DNA of 64,000 bases from Nostoc sp. CHAB 5824 (GTDB lineage: Bacteria; Cyanobacteriota; Cyanobacteriia; Cyanobacteriales; Nostocaceae). The notes under the pieces are model-generated. The model saw nothing but the letters and a program-made list of their open reading frames with translations. It was not told the DNA's origin and did not search any database. Numbering within the stretch: the stretch's first letter is position 1; each line of letters opens with the position of its first letter. A program made the position numbers and the translations under genes. Where the stretch lies: positions 1-64,000 of the forward strand of contig NZ_JAIVFT010000004.1 in the NCBI RefSeq assembly GCF_020829665.1, read 5' to 3'. Shown here piece by piece: positions 10,072-18,147 of the stretch.

Positions 10072-11928
10072 ATGACAGTTCTCACCTGTGCCAGTACGGG
10101 AAAATCAATTACTCTGCTGGGTGAACCTAAAATTAGTGGTGAAGCGAAGGTTTGGCAAACAAATCGCAATGGGTATTTAGCAAAAATTTACCACTCGCCA
10201 ACTCCTGATCATGTGCAAAAGTTGGCGGTGATGATAGCGCACCAACCCAAAGAGCCAAACTCTCATCTTAATCATATTTCTTTTGCTTGGCCTAAGTCGA
10301 TACTGAAAGATGCTCAGGCTAATTGTGTGGGCTTTTTAATGCCGGAAATTAAGGAGGGAAAAGAACTTATTGATGTTTACAACCTCACGCGCCGTAAGAC
10401 TTTAAAACTTGATGTTGATTGGCGTTTTCTCCACACAACGGCGCTAAATATCGCCTCAATTATTGAAGCAATTCACATTTCTGGCTATGTTGTGGGTGAC
10501 ATCAAGCCGCAAAATATTCTTGTTAACGATCGCGCCTTACCTTCAATTATTGATACTGACTCCTTTCAAGTTCGGAATCCGAAAAATAATAAGGTTTATC
10601 GTTGTCTAGTTGGTTCAGAGGGCTTTACACCACCGGAACTGATTGATAAAGATTTTTCTAGCATTGATCAAACGGAAGTACACGATCGCTTCCGGTTAGC
10701 AGTCATTATCTATCAGTTGTTGTTTGGTGGTCAAACTCCTTTTGCAGGAAAGTGGATAGGTGCGGGGGAAACTCCAGAAACTAATGAACTTATCCGTCAG
10801 GGTTTATGGCTGTATGCACCAAACCGTTTGATTCAACCTGTAGAAAGGACAATTTCTCTTGAGATTATTCACCCAGAGGTTCAGCGATGTTTTCTCAAAT
10901 GCTTTAACGATGGTTATAAAAATTCTAACTTGCGCCCAACTGCTGGGGATTGGGTAAAGGCGCTCAGACTTGCTGTTAATGAGTTAACTATCTGTGGAAA
11001 GGTAGACAGCCACTACTACAGCCAAACTTATGGTAAGTGTTATTGGTGCGATCGTTCTACAAAACTTGGTATTGATATATTTCCTGGCTTTGCTAGACCA
11101 AAACAACAATCTGCTTTTGCTGTATCAACATCACAACCTAAAGCTTTTGCCGCAGATAAAATTATAGAAAATATTTCAATAGGAGGGAAAATACATACTC
11201 TCCAAGGGCATTGTGACTCGATTCGTTCCGTAGCTTTTAGCCCAGATGGTAAAATTATTGCCAGTGGAAGTTATGACAGGACTATCAAATTGTGGAATGT
11301 AGGCACGGTAAGAGAAATCTACACCCTTCAGGGGCATTCCGACTATATTCATTCCGTAGCTTTCAGTCCAGATGGCAAAATCCTTGTCAGTGGGAGTGAT
11401 GACAAGACTATCAAATTGTGGAATGTAGGCACAGGAAGAGAAATTTCCACCCTTCACGGGCATTCCAACTGGGTTTGTTCTGTAGCTTTCAGTCCAGATG
11501 GCAAAATCCTTGCCAGTGGGAGTGCTGATACGACTATCAATACTTGGCAGCTTCTATCATCAAGCAGCAATACACCTACTTTATCACCAATTAAGCCAGC
11601 TCAATCTAACGTTTCGCAAACTAATCAGTCTGCAAATTTGCCATCACCTAATAACTATAGTAAACAAAGTATTTTTCAAAACGCTATTTCCCAAAATACT
11701 TCTTCATCAGTAAATCCTATTTCTGCAAAAAATCAGATAAGTAATAAAGCAGTAAACAATACATCTCAAAATCCATCCACCACAAGTACTATTTTTTCAA
11801 TGATTTTTTCAATGTTAGGTTCAGCAGTATTACCTTCTCTTATTCGTTCTGGTTTAATTTGGTGGGTATTAGGAGTATTTTTTATTATATTTATAATAGG
11901 AATATTTATCACATCTATAAAGAAATAA
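10072..11928 (+). CDS. atypical protein kinase with zinc-ribbon-like stretch, WD40 repeats and C-terminal anchor
   Basis: Third gene of the TerY-P-type triad. Residues about 15-305 are a kinase-like domain with candidate Lys38 (YLAKIY). The catalytic loop is VGDIKPQNILV (Asp143, Lys145, Asn148) in place of HRD, and IIDTDSFQV (Asp161) stands in for DFG. Residues 308-326 carry C308, H314, C323 and C326, a likely zinc-binding site. Three WD40 units follow at about 374-414, 415-456 and 457-493 (SVAFSPDGK...IKLWNVGT), then a Ser/Asn/Gln-rich linker. A hydrophobic helix lies near the C terminus (about 592-612). Three WD40 units cannot close a normal seven-blade propeller, so they may assemble with other proteins or be an expansion remnant. 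The gene probably acts with the PP2C and vWA partners at a membrane. Confidence 0.88.
   Translation: MTVLTCASTGKSITLLGEPKISGEAKVWQTNRNGYLAKIYHSPTPDHVQKLAVMIAHQPKEPNSHLNHISFAWPKSILKDAQANCVGFLMPEIKEGKELIDVYNLTRRKTLKLDVDWRFLHTTALNIASIIEAIHISGYVVGDIKPQNILVNDRALPSIIDTDSFQVRNPKNNKVYRCLVGSEGFTPPELIDKDFSSIDQTEVHDRFRLAVIIYQLLFGGQTPFAGKWIGAGETPETNELIRQGLWLYAPNRLIQPVERTISLEIIHPEVQRCFLKCFNDGYKNSNLRPTAGDWVKALRLAVNELTICGKVDSHYYSQTYGKCYWCDRSTKLGIDIFPGFARPKQQSAFAVSTSQPKAFAADKIIENISIGGKIHTLQGHCDSIRSVAFSPDGKIIASGSYDRTIKLWNVGTVREIYTLQGHSDYIHSVAFSPDGKILVSGSDDKTIKLWNVGTGREISTLHGHSNWVCSVAFSPDGKILASGSADTTINTWQLLSSSSNTPTLSPIKPAQSNVSQTNQSANLPSPNNYSKQSIFQNAISQNTSSSVNPISAKNQISNKAVNNTSQNPSTTSTIFSMIFSMLGSAVLPSLIRSGLIWWVLGVFFIIFIIGIFITSIKK
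11206..11545 (+). repeat. three ~126-bp tandem WD40-coding repeats
   Basis: Within the kinase gene, units of 126 bp (42 codons) repeat with high nucleotide identity. Shared blocks include GTAGCTTTCAGTCCAGATGG and ACTATCAAATTGTGGAATGT. The near-identity suggests recent expansion or gene conversion, so copy number may differ between strains. Confidence 0.85.
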
Positions 11929-12173
11929 GCACTGTTAAGAAAGTAGTAAGGCTAAAAAATGAATGTATCATTGATTTAATATGGTATCTGGCTGAGATAG
12001 ATATACGTCATATCGTATGACGATGCTAATATCTTCGATCAAGCTGAATCGACACAGTACCAAATAGCATTCATTGGATATTTTAAATTCAGCCAAAGAA
12101 TACTGGGAAGCTAATAATATTAGTCTGAACTTTTTAACTATAAACAATTAGGTTAAATTAACCTTGAGAAAAA

Positions 12174-12599
12174 TTAAGATATAGTCCAATCTTCTAAACG
12201 CAAATTAGGAACTTTCTCGAAATCCTTATGGTTGCGGGTTACTAAAATTCCATTCACTGACAGAGTAATTGCCGCAATGCGTAAATCTTGAGTGCCAACG
12301 CGAATTTTTTGCTTAACTAATTCAGCATAAATATTGCCAGCATCTTCGCTAAATTCCAGGACATTAATACTATTTAAATCATCTAAGGTATCTTGTAATC
12401 TAGCATAAGCTAAGACTAATTCACCTGATGAATCAGCCCTATTAATATTATTCATTCTTCCCCGTATTTGTTCAGTAGCCGTCACAATAGTTATTGCAAT
12501 ATCTTGAGGATTAAATATATTTAATCGCTTTCTAATAGATGGATTACCCCTTTGGAGCAAAGATAGGTGATCCGTATCTAATATTCTTAAATTATTCAC
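12174..12599 (-). CDS. PIN-domain toxin, VapC-like
   Basis: Probable RNase toxin of a type II toxin-antitoxin pair. The 141-residue product has PIN-domain acidic positions: Asp8 and Asp10 in ILDTDHLSLL, Glu43 in TATEQIRGR, and Asp in VGTQDLRIAAI (about residue 103). The conserved LVTRNHKDF follows. It is encoded 8 bp after a HicB-like small protein gene, probably the antitoxin. A second copy of the same pair lies at 13984-14759, where the toxin is interrupted by a stop codon. This copy looks intact. Confidence 0.88.
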   Translation of the reverse strand: MNNLRILDTDHLSLLQRGNPSIRKRLNIFNPQDIAITIVTATEQIRGRMNNINRADSSGELVLAYARLQDTLDDLNSINVLEFSEDAGNIYAELVKQKIRVGTQDLRIAAITLSVNGILVTRNHKDFEKVPNLRLEDWTIS

Positions 12600-12607
12600 A
12601 TCTAAAT

Positions 12608-12958
12608 TTACCTTAACTCCCTTTCTTCATCTAATTCGCGCCGATATTCTTCTATATATTCCAGCATCTCATCAAATTGCGAATCATCTTTATATTTACC
12701 AGCTATTTTCAACCAAGGGTTTTCTACTACTTGGGATACTTGAATTGCTAAAGTGACTATCTTGGCAGATTCTAAACGATGTTGCAAACTTTGACTAAGT
12801 TTTTCTATCGCTTCCGTTTCTGTATTTCCTAAACCTTGACAGTCTGGTAAACCTAGCAATGTTGCTTTAACTTTACCATCTGGTTGATTTTCAATCAGCA
12901 CATCATAATTTAACTTTGGTGCAGTTGTCTGAGAGGTAGTTTTTACAGATAAATTCAT
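12608..12958 (-). CDS. HicB-like antitoxin candidate for the PIN toxin
   Basis: Small protein of 116 residues from ATG 12958; the frame extends to a TTG at 12976, but the paralogue at 14759 starts at the equivalent ATG. Residues about 15-55 (YDVLIENQPDG-KVKATLLGLPDCQG, then T-EAIEKL) resemble the HicB partial RNase-H fold. The C-terminal third is charged and helical and could wrap the toxin. There is no ribbon-helix-helix or AbrB motif of a classical VapB. It is adjacent to the PIN toxin on the same strand, so an antitoxin role is inferred. Confidence 0.75.
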   Translation of the reverse strand: MNLSVKTTSQTTAPKLNYDVLIENQPDGKVKATLLGLPDCQGLGNTETEAIEKLSQSLQHRLESAKIVTLAIQVSQVVENPWLKIAGKYKDDSQFDEMLEYIEEYRRELDEERELR

Positions 12959-13047
12959 AATATTTTTATATTCCAAGTTTTATATTGATTATAACATTTA
13001 GCTCAATTTAGCCTTGAAAACAATTAACAATAGCGAATCTGGAGTAA

Positions 13048-13455
13048 AACATTATTAATAATCAACGTCAACTTATTCCCAGAGAGGGCAATATAGGTAC
13101 TTATGGAGACTTACTCAAACTAGGACGTAGAGGCGATAACCTTACACCTCATCATATACCTGCGGATGCTTTTATGAAAGCTAAAGTTCCTGGTTATACT
13201 ACAAATAAAGGAATTGCCATTATGATGGAACATTTATCACCAGGAAAAGGAGGTCGTCATCGGCAAACAATTTCTTACGGTAAATCTCCTAATTTAAGTT
13301 TCTCAGCAAGAGAAACATTGGCCCAAGAAGTTTGGGATGTGCATTCTATTTATCTTCGTCAAGGTTTGTACAATAGAGAAATCAGGAAAAGTTTGCAAGG
13401 TTTAATTAACCTGAATAGACTAACTTGGCAAGGTATTTTTGATAAAGTAGGTTGA
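13048..13455 (+). CDS. orphan polymorphic-toxin C-terminal domain, no start codon
   Basis: An open frame runs from 13048 (just after a TAA at 13045-13047) to the stop at 13455. The first ATG is at 13174, but the conserved-looking core lies upstream of it: GTYGDLLKLG, then LTPHHIP with a His pair. MEHLSPGKGGRHRQTISYG and an Ala/Trp-rich helix follow. This layout resembles the nuclease-like tips at the C termini of Rhs, CDI and other polymorphic toxins, where HH and GGRHR positions are candidate catalytic residues. There is no secretion or repeat region upstream, so this looks like a displaced toxin tip. A probable immunity gene follows immediately. Starting at 13174 the product would be 93 residues and lack the HH motif. 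Confidence 0.6.
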   Translation, partial: NIINNQRQLIPREGNIGTYGDLLKLGRRGDNLTPHHIPADAFMKAKVPGYTTNKGIAIMMEHLSPGKGGRHRQTISYGKSPNLSFSARETLAQEVWDVHSIYLRQGLYNREIRKSLQGLINLNRLTWQGIFDKVG

Positions 13456-13460
13456 AACCC

Positions 13461-13904
13461 ATGAATCAAAACAATCTATTGGCAATTTTAAGAAAAAATC
13501 GCTTGATGCAAACTCAACAGCAAGTTACCAACTTTGAAAATGCTTTAGCTGAAATAGCTGATAATCCTGATGAGGAAAATTTATCTGTATATCATCTTGT
13601 TTTAGATGATCAATGTCAACAGCCAGAAGCGATGTTCAGCTTAATTCATTTTCTCGAATCTTTTGGTATAGAAGAACAAATTACGGCTTTTATTAAAGTT
13701 GTACCCCAATTAATGATCAATGCACCTGAATGGACAAGAATCATTCATGACAGGATTTTAAATGATGGTTCAGCTTGCCAACTTTATCAAAAACTTTTAC
13801 ACTCAGCTAATTTAAACACACCTCATTTTCTATATCATCTTTTGGAAGAAAGTATTGTAAATAAACTAAAAATTAAAGAAAGTTTGTCCAGAATAACTCA
13901 ATAA
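13461..13904 (+). CDS. probable immunity protein for the adjacent toxin tip
   Basis: A 147-residue acidic, mostly helical protein from ATG 13461, which lies 5 bp after the toxin-tip stop; the open frame extends to a TTG at 13452 overlapping it. It contains MFSLIHFLESFG and APEWTRIIHDRILND. These resemble helical immunity proteins of the Imm30 type, an assignment from memory that needs a profile search. It has no signal peptide or membrane segment. Its position directly after a toxin tip is the main argument for an immunity role. Confidence 0.55.
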   Translation: MNQNNLLAILRKNRLMQTQQQVTNFENALAEIADNPDEENLSVYHLVLDDQCQQPEAMFSLIHFLESFGIEEQITAFIKVVPQLMINAPEWTRIIHDRILNDGSACQLYQKLLHSANLNTPHFLYHLLEESIVNKLKIKESLSRITQ

Positions 13905-13983
13905 ATATTAAACTACTTTGGCGTTCAAACTCAGATTCAATTGTGACGAGTAGTAAATTACGCAGTTTTTTAGTTTATAGATT

Positions 13984-14412
13984 TTAAGATATAGTCCAAT
14001 CTTCTAAACGCAAATTAGGAACTTTCTCAAAATCCTTGCGGTTGCAGGTTACTAAAATCCCATTCATCGACAACTTAATTACAGCAATGCGTAAATCTTG
14101 AGTACCAACGCGAATTTTCTGCTTAACTAACTCAGCATAAACATTACAGGCTTTAGTGTCAAATTCAAGTAATTTTATATTTTTGAAATATTCTATTTCA
14201 TCCCATAATCCCTTGTACCTCCATATTAATTTGTCATACTTAGCCGATTAATTACTATATTTGTTGATAACATTCAGCCATCCTTTAACTTTCTCCTCAA
14301 ATGTAATCACTGTTATAGCTAAATTTTTAGGATTCTGCTGTCTTATGCATTGTGTGACTAGTGGATGACTATTTTGAAATAACGACAGATGATCTGTATC
14401 TAATATCCACAT
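13984..14412 (-). pseudogene. second VapC-like PIN toxin, interrupted by a nonsense codon
   Basis: Translating from ATG 14412 gives MWILDTDHLSLFQNSHPLV and a continuous frame to a TAA at 13984. A single in-frame TAA at 14248-14250 (codon 55) interrupts it. The C-terminal part is almost the same as the toxin at 12174-12599 (ELVKQKIRVGTQDLRIA, NGILVTCNRKDFEKVPNL), and the last ~190 bp are nearly identical at the DNA level. It is therefore a duplicated toxin inactivated by one nonsense mutation, while its antitoxin partner remains open. Confidence 0.85.
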
Positions 14413-14417
14413 AATAC

Positions 14418-14759
14418 TTACTTTGTCTCATTCTCCAAGTCAATTTGACTTCGGTCAGCTTCTATGTATACCAGAACTTCAGGAAAAAGAGGATTATCTT
14501 TGTGCATTCCCGCAAATTTCATCCAAGGATGTTCGGTTTGGGGAGGTTCAATTTCCAAAATTACTATTTCTGGTTTTCGCTCTTGTAAAAGTTGAATTAG
14601 TTTTTCTAGTGCTTCTTCTTTAGTTACATCAGAGCCTTTAAAATCTGGCAAGCCTAGCACTGTCGCACTAACTCCACCATCTGGTTGATTTTCAATCAGC
14701 ACATCATAATTTAACTTGGGTACAGTATTGTTAGGATGAGTTGTTACAGTTAAATTCAT
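14418..14759 (-). CDS. second HicB-like antitoxin candidate
   Basis: A 113-residue paralogue of the protein at 12608-12958. It shares the start MNL-VTT and the block PKLNYDVLIENQPDGG-V-ATVLGLPD, then diverges towards an acidic C terminus (EADRSQIDLENETK). It precedes the broken PIN toxin by 5 bp. The upstream sequences of the two copies also match (AAGTTTTATATTGATTATAAC at about 12976 and 14774), so promoter and both genes were duplicated together. The intact antitoxin beside a dead toxin could act as an anti-addiction factor if it cross-reacts. Confidence 0.75.
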   Translation of the reverse strand: MNLTVTTHPNNTVPKLNYDVLIENQPDGGVSATVLGLPDFKGSDVTKEEALEKLIQLLQERKPEIVILEIEPPQTEHPWMKFAGMHKDNPLFPEVLVYIEADRSQIDLENETK

Positions 14760-14820
14760 AATATTTTTAACCTTGAAGTTTTATATTGATTATAACTGCT
14801 GACCTACTTACTGCTAAGTT

Positions 14821-14870
14821 GAGAGTTTGTACGTGTTAGCGTAGCGTTTCGTAGAGAGGCTCAAACTCTC
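14821..14870. repeat. inverted repeat upstream of the ComB-family gene
   Basis: GAGAGTTTG at 14821-14829 pairs with CAAACTCTC at 14862-14870 around a loop containing GTTAGCGTAGCGTTTCGTAG. The loop wording recurs in Nostoc dispersed repeats. No specific function can be assigned. Confidence 0.5.
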
Positions 14871-14972
14871 AAATTAGCACGTTTTGTGCTGACTACAAAC
14901 TTTTAGGAATTTACACTGCCGTGCTTAATATATGCTTTGATTTTTATCATATTGTCTTTTGCGATCGCTCCA

Positions 14973-15707
14973 ATGATTTACAACCAATCAGAGTTTAATT
15001 TACGCTGTGAATGGGGGGCACAAGGAGTTGCTCAACTCGCTCCCATCAGTGATGTAATTGTAATAGTTGACGTTCTCTCTTTCTCTACCTGCGTGGAAAT
15101 TGCTACAAACAACGGCGCGATAATTTTTCCCTACGCATATAGAGATGAATCAGCCATAGATTATGCTAAGTCAGTGCAAGCAGAGTTAGCAAGTCATAGA
15201 CAACGTTGGACTACAACTGGATATTCTCTCTCGCCAAAATCGGTCACTCAGATTACTGCTGGAACTAGACTAGTTTTACCATCACCTAATGGTTCTTTTT
15301 TGACTTTACATACAGGGAATACACCAACTTTGGCTGGTTGCTTGCGAAATTGCCAAGCTGTAGCGCAGTTTGCTCAAAAGTATGGCGATAAAATTGCTGT
15401 GATTCCTGCCGGTGAAAGGTGGAAAGAAGATGGTAGCCTCCGCCCTGCATTTGAAGATTTAATTGGTGCTGGGGCAATTCTCAGTTATTTACATGGCAGT
15501 TTATCACCAGAAGCCGAAGTTGCTGTGGCAACATTTCAAGCTTTCCGGCAGGATTTACTGGGGTACTTGAAAAAATGCAGTTCTGGTAAAGAATTGATTG
15601 CAAAAGGTTTTGAGCCAGATGTTGAATTATCAGCCGCCTTTAACATCAGTGATTGTGTACCTTTATTTGGTGATAATGCCTATGTGAATTCCAGAGTACA
15701 AGGTTAA
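14973..15707 (+). CDS. ComB family protein (2-phosphosulfolactate phosphatase-like)
   Basis: Member of the ComB family, whose archaeal members release phosphate from 2-phosphosulfolactate in coenzyme M synthesis. The product is 244 residues from ATG 14973; the open frame extends to a TTG at 14937. Family features include VIVDVLSFSTCVEIA near residue 33, LVLPSPNGS, and VIPAGERWKEDGSLRPAFEDLIGAGAI. The family is widespread in bacteria that do not make coenzyme M, so the substrate in a cyanobacterium is unknown. It is convergent with galE, with the two stops adjacent (15707/15708). Confidence 0.85.
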   Translation: MIYNQSEFNLRCEWGAQGVAQLAPISDVIVIVDVLSFSTCVEIATNNGAIIFPYAYRDESAIDYAKSVQAELASHRQRWTTTGYSLSPKSVTQITAGTRLVLPSPNGSFLTLHTGNTPTLAGCLRNCQAVAQFAQKYGDKIAVIPAGERWKEDGSLRPAFEDLIGAGAILSYLHGSLSPEAEVAVATFQAFRQDLLGYLKKCSSGKELIAKGFEPDVELSAAFNISDCVPLFGDNAYVNSRVQG

Positions 15708-16724
15708 TTATGAAGATGCCATGCTTAGATATCTTTGCTTTGCAAAGTTACTCTTCTGTTTTTCCCAAGTAATAGTTGTGTTGATAATTTCGTCTAAATC
15801 ATTGTGCTTTGGTTGCCAACCCAAAACCCTACGGATTTTATCAGCACAAGCTGCAACACAGGCAGGATCGCCCGGACGACGTGGTGCGGCAATAACAGGA
15901 AAATCTACACTAGAAATAGCCTTGACTCTTTCAATAACTTGTCGCACGCTGTATCCTTGCCCATAACCGCAGTTAAAAATTTGGCTTTCCCCTCTTTTTT
16001 CTAAGTAATCCAAAGCATCTAAGTGAGCAGTCGCCAAATCCTCCACGTGGATATAGTCTCGGATTGCGGTTCCATCGGGGGTAGGAAAATCAGTACCAAA
16101 AATTCGTACTTCTGGCTTGCGCTTGAGTGCTGCATCACAAGCAGCCCGAATTAAATGAGTGGCATTCGGTGACATTTGCCCCAATAGTCCACTTGGCTCA
16201 GAACCTGCTACATTAAAGTAACGTAGAATTACATACCGCAGTGAAGATGCTGCTGCATAGTCCTGGATTAGCCATTCACTCATCAATTTGGAACGTCCGT
16301 AAGGATTAATGGGTTGTGTGGGATTCGACTCAGTAACAGGATTTTTTTGTACATCTCCATACACTGCGGCTGTGCTAGAAAAGATGAACTTGTTAACACC
16401 CATAACGCTACAGCAACGCAGCAAATTTAAGGTATTGCGGGTGTTGTTTGCGTAGTATTCGAGGGGATGAGCTACTGATTCTGGAACAATCAAACTAGCA
16501 GCAAAATGTAAGACTGCGCTGAATTGATGCTGGGCAAAAACTTGATAAAGATGCCCGGTATCTACTAAATCGCCAATAATTAGTTTTCCGTGTAGTACGG
16601 ATGCTGGTGAACCTGTACTGCAGTTGTCGTAGACCACAACATCATAACCAGCTTCTCCTAGTTGACGAACTACATGAGAGCCAATGTAACCAGCACCGCC
16701 AGTTACCAATATTTTCTTTTTCAT
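15708..16724 (-). CDS. galE: UDP-glucose 4-epimerase
   Basis: Interconverts UDP-glucose and UDP-galactose, supplying galactose for the polysaccharide locus. The 338-residue SDR protein has the NAD-binding TGGAGYIGSH (G9, G12, G15) and the catalytic set Ser/Thr in FSSTAAVYG (about 116-119) with Tyr142 and Lys146 in NPYGRSK. The GalE-type substrate segments RYFNVAGSEPSGLLGQ and IRDYIHVEDLA are present. It is encoded 10 bp after the initiating sugar transferase, so the two form an operon. Confidence 0.93.
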   Translation of the reverse strand: MKKKILVTGGAGYIGSHVVRQLGEAGYDVVVYDNCSTGSPASVLHGKLIIGDLVDTGHLYQVFAQHQFSAVLHFAASLIVPESVAHPLEYYANNTRNTLNLLRCCSVMGVNKFIFSSTAAVYGDVQKNPVTESNPTQPINPYGRSKLMSEWLIQDYAAASSLRYVILRYFNVAGSEPSGLLGQMSPNATHLIRAACDAALKRKPEVRIFGTDFPTPDGTAIRDYIHVEDLATAHLDALDYLEKRGESQIFNCGYGQGYSVRQVIERVKAISSVDFPVIAAPRRPGDPACVAACADKIRRVLGWQPKHNDLDEIINTTITWEKQKSNFAKQRYLSMASS

Positions 16725-16734
16725 TTCTTTTTCC

Positions 16735-18147
16735 TTATCTACCTTTACCTAACAAAACAACTCGAATGGTTTTGAAGGCGATCGCTAAATCCAACCAAAT
16801 GGAATAATTTTTGATGTAATACAGATCGTAAGAAAGCTTTTCGTAAGCATCTTCAATAGATGCTCCATAGGGATACATAACCTGTGCCCAGCCTGTAATT
16901 CCCGGTTTTACCAAATACCGTACTTCATAGTAGGGAATCGCTTCTTTGAGTTTGATATCAAATTCTGGTCGTTCTGGACGAGGCCCAATCAGACTCATTT
17001 CACCCTGTAAAACGTTCCATATTTGAGGTAGTTCGTCAATACGTAACAACCGTAGCCAGTATCCAAGTCTAGTGATCCGTGGATCGCATTGGCTAGCCCA
17101 CTGCGCCCCCAACTTCTCCGCATCCTGATACATGGAGCGAAATTTATAAACTCTAAATGGTTTACCGTATAACCCACTTCGCTGCTGACTGTACAATACT
17201 GGACCAGGACTATCTAATCTAATTAGTAATGCAACCAATACGAGAAGTGGTGCAACTAATACTAGTAAAAAGAGGATCAAGATGAGATCGACAACTCGCT
17301 TCAGTTTCATACTGAAGTAACCAGGCATTAGGTTAAAACCATTGCTAAAAGCCAACCATTTATCTTGTAGCAGCGATGAAGGTAGTTTATACCAAAATGT
17401 TTGGTATACATCAGGCAATGTGTAAATCGGAATACCTCGCAACCGCATCTGCATTAACTGTTGCGCTTGAGATTTGGAAAAATTTATTTGGGCTGTAACT
17501 ATGACACCAGACCAGGATTCTTGACTCCATTGCAATAATTCGCCTAGATTTCCCTGATAACTCAGATTGTTTTTTGGTAAGTCTATAGTTTCTTGGTTTT
17601 CTTCTGCTAGAACAGTCAACTTCCCTAAGGGATTAAGCCCCAGCAATTTTTGGGCAAATTTAATCGCATTATCCCCTGCACCTAGTATTAACCAACGGCT
17701 TTTCAGAGCGTGCGATCGCACCCATTTCACTGCTACTACACGCAACATTACTGCCCAAATAGTAAAGATTCCCACGCTAGGTAAAAAGATACTCCGCCAC
17801 AATACCGGATTATGTTGGGCAATACCTGACAAGTAAATTAGCGCAGAAATGAAGAATGCGATCGCAATGTTACAAATAATAATTCGAGCAGGCGCTCTTA
17901 AACCTGCAATTTGCCGATCTGGATGGTACGCATCTGCTAAATAAAACGCTGCAAGTATCATGCAAACAAATGCATAAGGTAACGGATTTAGCCAATGTAA
18001 GGGCTGATCTAAACGCAACCATTGTGTGATTGCTAAACAAATGAGTAAACCAAAAACATCCCCTAACAATAGCAATATCGGTAGGCTACGGACTACGTTT
18101 GGCAACCTAGTATTGGCTGGGGAACCCACATAACTTGTAAGAGTCAT
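16735..18147 (-). CDS. exopolysaccharide-initiating polyprenyl glycosylphosphotransferase
   Basis: Transfers a sugar-1-phosphate (probably glucose or galactose) from UDP-sugar to undecaprenyl phosphate, starting repeat-unit synthesis. The 470-residue product has about four N-terminal membrane helices and a Rossmann-like middle region (LILGAGDNAIKFAQKLL). A fifth helix and the conserved bacterial sugar-transferase catalytic domain follow: SPGPVLYSQQRSG, FRVYKFRSM, LRIDELPQIWNVL, MSLIGPRPERPEF, VKPGITGWAQV. This is the WbaP/WcaJ architecture. It lies upstream of galE and divergent from the wzz/wzc genes. The substrate cannot be fixed from sequence alone. Confidence 0.93.
   Translation of the reverse strand: MTLTSYVGSPANTRLPNVVRSLPILLLLGDVFGLLICLAITQWLRLDQPLHWLNPLPYAFVCMILAAFYLADAYHPDRQIAGLRAPARIIICNIAIAFFISALIYLSGIAQHNPVLWRSIFLPSVGIFTIWAVMLRVVAVKWVRSHALKSRWLILGAGDNAIKFAQKLLGLNPLGKLTVLAEENQETIDLPKNNLSYQGNLGELLQWSQESWSGVIVTAQINFSKSQAQQLMQMRLRGIPIYTLPDVYQTFWYKLPSSLLQDKWLAFSNGFNLMPGYFSMKLKRVVDLILILFLLVLVAPLLVLVALLIRLDSPGPVLYSQQRSGLYGKPFRVYKFRSMYQDAEKLGAQWASQCDPRITRLGYWLRLLRIDELPQIWNVLQGEMSLIGPRPERPEFDIKLKEAIPYYEVRYLVKPGITGWAQVMYPYGASIEDAYEKLSYDLYYIKNYSIWLDLAIAFKTIRVVLLGKGR

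Noticed and set aside
13174..13455. 93-residue gene starting at the first ATG
   Set aside because: This start would exclude the HH-containing core that is continuous in frame upstream, so the longer frame without a start codon was described instead.
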